Source: an uncultured Clostridia bacterium (lineage in GTDB: Bacteria; Bacillota; Clostridia; Oscillospirales; CAG-272). From it: DNA of 7,317 bases. Where the stretch lies: contig CAJGDZ010000083.1 in the NCBI GenBank assembly GCA_904502055.1, positions 1 to 7,317 on the forward strand. Reading direction: 5' to 3'. The notes beneath the pieces were generated by a model, which was not told the origin of the DNA, searched no databases, and saw only the letters and a list, made by a program, of their open reading frames with translations. Numbering within the stretch: the first letter of the stretch is position 1; the number at the start of each line of letters is the position of its first letter. Positions 5,468-7,317 of the stretch are shown piece after piece. A program made the translations under genes and the position numbers.

Positions 5468-5541
5468 ATTTCCAATTTTACCATATTTTTCCACAAAAAG
5501 CAATAGCATTCGAGATAAAATATTCCACAAATTTCCAATTT
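5468..5541 (-). repeat. Two pairs of short direct repeats across the spo0A promoter; one pair resembles 0A boxes
   Basis: On the minus strand, the exact 11-mer AAATTGGAAAT occurs at 5468-5478 and 5531-5541 (63 bp apart). The exact 9-mer TTTGTGGAA occurs at 5489-5497 and 5523-5531 (34 bp apart). The order is 11-mer, 9-mer, 9-mer, 11-mer. The 9-mer differs from the 0A-box consensus TTTGTCGAA (family knowledge) only by G for C in the core. One copy lies in the promoter spacer, the other upstream of the -35. The repeats are read directly from the sequence; binding by Spo0A is inference. Confidence 0.5.
5475..5503 (-). promoter_or_regulatory. Promoter of spo0A
   Basis: On the minus strand, TTGCTT (5498-5503), a 17-nt spacer and TAAAAT (5475-5480), the latter preceded by TGG, giving an extended -10 (TGGTAAAAT). 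The predicted start near 5468 gives a leader of about 37 nt carrying AAAGGAGG. This looks like a housekeeping (sigma-A) promoter; no clear sigma-H motif was found. Confidence 0.7.
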
Positions 5542-5550
5542 GAAATTTGT
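5527..5550. repeat. Perfect 9-bp inverted repeat in the spo0A-pyrC intergenic region
   Basis: ACAAATTTC (5527-5535) and GAAATTTGT (5542-5550) are perfect inverted copies with a 6-nt loop, centred about 35 bp upstream of the spo0A -35. No T-run follows, so it is not an intrinsic terminator. It could be a binding site for a dimeric regulator or reflect AT-rich composition. Confidence 0.5.
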
Positions 5551-5708
5551 AAATATTTTACAATTTTAGCCTATTTTTGGGAAAATCGAGGAAGTGTAGG
5601 AGAAAAAATCGGGAATATGCAGGGCACGGTTTTTCAAACTGTTTTTTGTCGCCAAAGAGAGAAAAAGAAATTTTTGAAAATTTGTTGAAAAAGTAGTGCA
5701 AAATTCCC
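5551..5708. other. AT-rich gene-free part of the spo0A/pyrC divergent region
   Basis: This is the middle of a 342-bp stretch without a gene (5432-5773). It is dominated by A and T runs. I see a second AT-rich inverted repeat (AAATTTT-TG-AAAATTT, 5668-5683) and one 0A-box-like decamer, TTTGTTGAAA (5681-5690), with a single mismatch at the core C. No RNA gene, riboswitch or credible coding sequence is visible. A 23-codon frame at 5617-5688 lacks a properly spaced ribosome site. Confidence 0.6.
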
Positions 5709-5737
5709 TTGACAAAACGGGAAATATATAGTATATT
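5709..5737 (+). promoter_or_regulatory. Strong sigma-A promoter of pyrC-carB
   Basis: A perfect TTGACA (5709-5714), a 17-nt spacer and TATATT (5732-5737). The start is expected near 5744, leaving a leader of about 30 nt with GGGAGG (5764-5769). The leader is too short for a PyrR-type attenuator. TTCCC (5704-5708) and GGGAA (5719-5723) form an inverted repeat around the -35, a possible operator. Confidence 0.88.
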
Positions 5738-5773
5738 ATTATAGATAAAATAATTGAAAATGTGGGAGGCAGT

Positions 5774-6970
5774 ATGCGGTTTTTTGAAGGAATGTCGATC
5801 GATGAAATTATCAGACTTGCCAACGCCGAAAAGCCGAAAGTGTTTTCTCCCTCCGTTTCCGAGTGTTACGGTATTTTTCCCGGTTTCGCAGATGTTCACG
5901 TGCATTTGCGTGAGCCGGGTTTTTGTTATAAGGAAACGGTGGAAAGCGGAACGCGTGCGGCTGCACACGGCGGGTATACCGACGTATGCAGTATGGCAAA
6001 CCTGAACCCCGTACCCGATAGCCTCGGGACGCTTTCTCCTCAGCTGGAGGCAATCAAGAAGAATGCGGTGATCGGCGTTCATCCGTATGCTTCCATCACA
6101 GTGGAGGAAAAGGGCGAGGTTCTTTCGGATATGGAGGCGATGGCCCCCTTTGTGGCAGGCTTTTCGGATGACGGACGCGGCGTGCAGAGCGAGGAGATGA
6201 TGCGTGCGGCTATGGTTCGGGCCAAAAAGCTTGGCAAGATCATTGTGTCGCATTGTGAGGTCAACAGTCTTTTGAACGGTGGCTATATCCACGATGGCGA
6301 GTACGCACGGACGCACGGTCACAAGGGCATTTGCTCGGAGAGCGAGTGGCGGCAGATCGAGCGCGACATTGCGCTTCTTAGGGAGACCGGCTGCGCTTAT
6401 CACGTTTGTCACGTTTCCACCAAGGAAAGCGTGGCGCTGATACGGGCGGCCAAGGCTGAGGGACTGGACATCACCTGCGAGACCGCTCCGCACTACCTTG
6501 TTATGAATGACTCGATGCTGAGGGAGGACGGACGCTTTAAAATGAATCCGCCCATCCGAGGCGAGGAGGATCGCGTGGCACTCCTTGAGGGCGTGCTTGA
6601 CGGAACCATTGATATGATCGCCACCGATCACGCGCCGCACAGCGCAGAGGAAAAGTCCAAGGGACTTGCCGGAAGCCTTATGGGCGTCGTCGGAATCGAG
6701 ACGGCGTTCCCGGTCATGTATACCTTGCTTGTTAAGGAAGGCATACTCCCGCTCGAGAAGCTCATAGATCTTATGAGCGTAAATCCCAGAAAACGTTTTC
6801 AGATCCCGGATCACGGCAGCTTTTGCGTGTGGGATCTGAATGCGGAATATACCATAGATCCGAAGCAGTTTTTGTCAATGGGAAGGGCAACACCCTTTGA
6901 CGGTATGTCGGTGTATGGCAGATGCATACTCACCGTCCGCGGCGGAAAAGCCGTATGGATGGACATATGA
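5774..6970 (+). CDS. pyrC: Dihydroorotase, type I (PyrC)
   Basis: This enzyme cyclises N-carbamoyl-L-aspartate to dihydroorotate, step three of de novo pyrimidine synthesis, as a cytoplasmic zinc amidohydrolase. Of its 398 residues, the metal site is fully visible: GFADVHVHLREPG (H42, H44), GFSDDGRGV (bridging Asp at 132/133, as in type I enzymes that lack a carboxylated lysine), SHCE (H160), CHVST (H213) and ATDHAPH (D285). Substrate residues include R46 and the NPP of 258-260. I chose the ATG at 5774, 4 nt after GGGAGG (5764-5769); the in-frame GTG at 5762 lies before that site. The N-terminal arm before HxH is about 20 residues shorter than in typical type I enzymes (HxH near 61), and the total is below the usual 420-430. 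carB follows after 18 nt, forming a pyrimidine operon. Confidence 0.96.
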   Translation: MRFFEGMSIDEIIRLANAEKPKVFSPSVSECYGIFPGFADVHVHLREPGFCYKETVESGTRAAAHGGYTDVCSMANLNPVPDSLGTLSPQLEAIKKNAVIGVHPYASITVEEKGEVLSDMEAMAPFVAGFSDDGRGVQSEEMMRAAMVRAKKLGKIIVSHCEVNSLLNGGYIHDGEYARTHGHKGICSESEWRQIERDIALLRETGCAYHVCHVSTKESVALIRAAKAEGLDITCETAPHYLVMNDSMLREDGRFKMNPPIRGEEDRVALLEGVLDGTIDMIATDHAPHSAEEKSKGLAGSLMGVVGIETAFPVMYTLLVKEGILPLEKLIDLMSVNPRKRFQIPDHGSFCVWDLNAEYTIDPKQFLSMGRATPFDGMSVYGRCILTVRGGKAVWMDI

Positions 6971-6988
6971 AAATTGGAGGAGAAGAAA

Positions 6989-7317
6989 ATGGCAAAAAGA
7001 ACAGATCTTAAAAAAATTCTCATCATCGGTTCGGGACCTATCGTAATCGGACAGGCCGCCGAGTTTGACTACGCGGGCACGCAGGCATGCCTGGCTCTCA
7101 AGGAGGAGGGCTATGAGGTGGTGCTTGTCAACTCGAATCCCGCCACCATCATGACGGATACTTCGATTGCCGATAAGGTGTATATGGAGCCTCTGACGCT
7201 GGAATACGTTGCCAAAATCCTGCGTTACGAGCGTCCCGACGCTATCGTTCCCGGTATTGGCGGACAGACGGGTCTTAACCTTGCGATGCAGCTGGAGAAG
7301 AAGGGCGTGCTTAAGGA
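6989..7317 (+). CDS. carB: Carbamoyl-phosphate synthase large subunit, N-terminal part (3' end outside window)
   Basis: CarB makes carbamoyl phosphate from ammonia (from the CarA glutaminase), bicarbonate and two ATP, feeding pyrimidine and arginine synthesis. The visible 109 residues start MAKRTDLKKILIIGSGPIVI and contain the pre-ATP-grasp motif IIGSGPIVIGQAAEFDYAGTQA (12-33), VLVNSNPATIMTDTSIADKVY (45-65) and ERPDAIVPGIGGQTGLNLA (81-99). The full protein is normally about 1,060-1,080 residues. The start at 6989 is set by TTGGAGGAG (6975-6983). The segment PGIGGQTGLN replaces the more common PTMGGQTALN; I recall this in some Clostridia CarB subgroups. carA is not upstream as is usual; pyrC is. 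The frame is open to the window edge. Confidence 0.97.
   Translation, partial: MAKRTDLKKILIIGSGPIVIGQAAEFDYAGTQACLALKEEGYEVVLVNSNPATIMTDTSIADKVYMEPLTLEYVAKILRYERPDAIVPGIGGQTGLNLAMQLEKKGVLK

Noticed and set aside
4805..5506. 233-codon open frame on the plus strand opposite spo0A
   Set aside because: Antisense to a full Spo0A; no ribosome site or domain.
5432..5530. N-terminal extension of Spo0A
   Set aside because: The extension would translate the promoter and ribosome site; the perfect AAAGGAGG and family alignment both point to the ATG at 5431.
5498..5530. Sigma-H promoter for spo0A (TGGAATA ... GAAT on the minus strand)
   Set aside because: Spacing between the elements is too short for the sigma-H consensus and the first element lacks the AGGA start.
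5617..5688. 23-codon peptide frame in the spo0A/pyrC intergenic region
   Set aside because: The nearest ribosome-site-like motif (TAGGAG, 5597-5602) is 14 nt away, there is no promoter, and the peptide is lysine-rich from the A-rich DNA.
5558..6814. 418-codon open frame on the minus strand opposite pyrC
   Set aside because: It is the reverse-strand shadow of pyrC: no recognisable domain, and the opposing frame holds every dihydroorotase motif.
1..7317. CRISPR array, tRNA or rRNA gene, transposase, toxin-antitoxin or phage gene
   Set aside because: I looked on both strands and found no regularly spaced repeats, cloverleaf-like sequence or mobile-element protein; the genes here are core functions.

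Overview
The window looks like chromosomal DNA of an anaerobic, spore-forming member of the Firmicutes, class Clostridia. The evidence is a complete Spo0A on the minus strand, a YtvI-type membrane protein, a YerC/TrpR-like regulator, strong AGGAGG ribosome sites, sigma-A-like promoters (TTGACA-N17-TATATT), and a ferredoxin-thioredoxin-reductase-like gene beside a thioredoxin. I cannot name a species. I see no tRNA, rRNA, CRISPR array, insertion sequence or phage gene; this is mostly core housekeeping DNA.

Layout. Positions 1-950 (+) hold the 3' part of recR, a small six-cysteine FTR-beta-like protein and a thioredoxin. They are tightly spaced and close at a strong hairpin that can terminate transcription from both sides. 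Positions 986-2408 (-) hold a 77-residue protein of unknown function and, upstream of it, a polytopic AI-2E/YtvI-family membrane protein. Positions 2477-2864 (+) are a self-contained yerC-type regulator gene with its own promoter and terminator. Positions 2854-4601 (+) are a two-gene unit, ACT-domain protein plus PFL-like (UPF0210/DUF711) protein; its promoter overlaps the preceding terminator. Positions 4655-5503 (-) are spo0A with its promoter. A 342-bp AT-rich divergent region (5432-5773) separates it from pyrC (dihydroorotase) and the start of carB (carbamoyl-phosphate synthase large subunit), which runs off the window.

How the genes work together. recR serves DNA repair. The FTR-like protein and thioredoxin probably form a ferredoxin-linked thiol-disulfide pair. 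The ACT and PFL-like proteins are a conserved pair of unknown function, perhaps ligand-sensing. pyrC and carB are de novo pyrimidine synthesis genes. Spo0A is the master regulator of sporulation entry.

Most worth a second look: repeated Spo0A-box-like elements in the spo0A promoter region; the shifted cysteine spacing of the FTR-like protein and its pairing with thioredoxin; the altered phosphorylation-site loop of Spo0A; and the pyrC-carB order without carA. I found no convincing new defence or mobile system and do not claim one.
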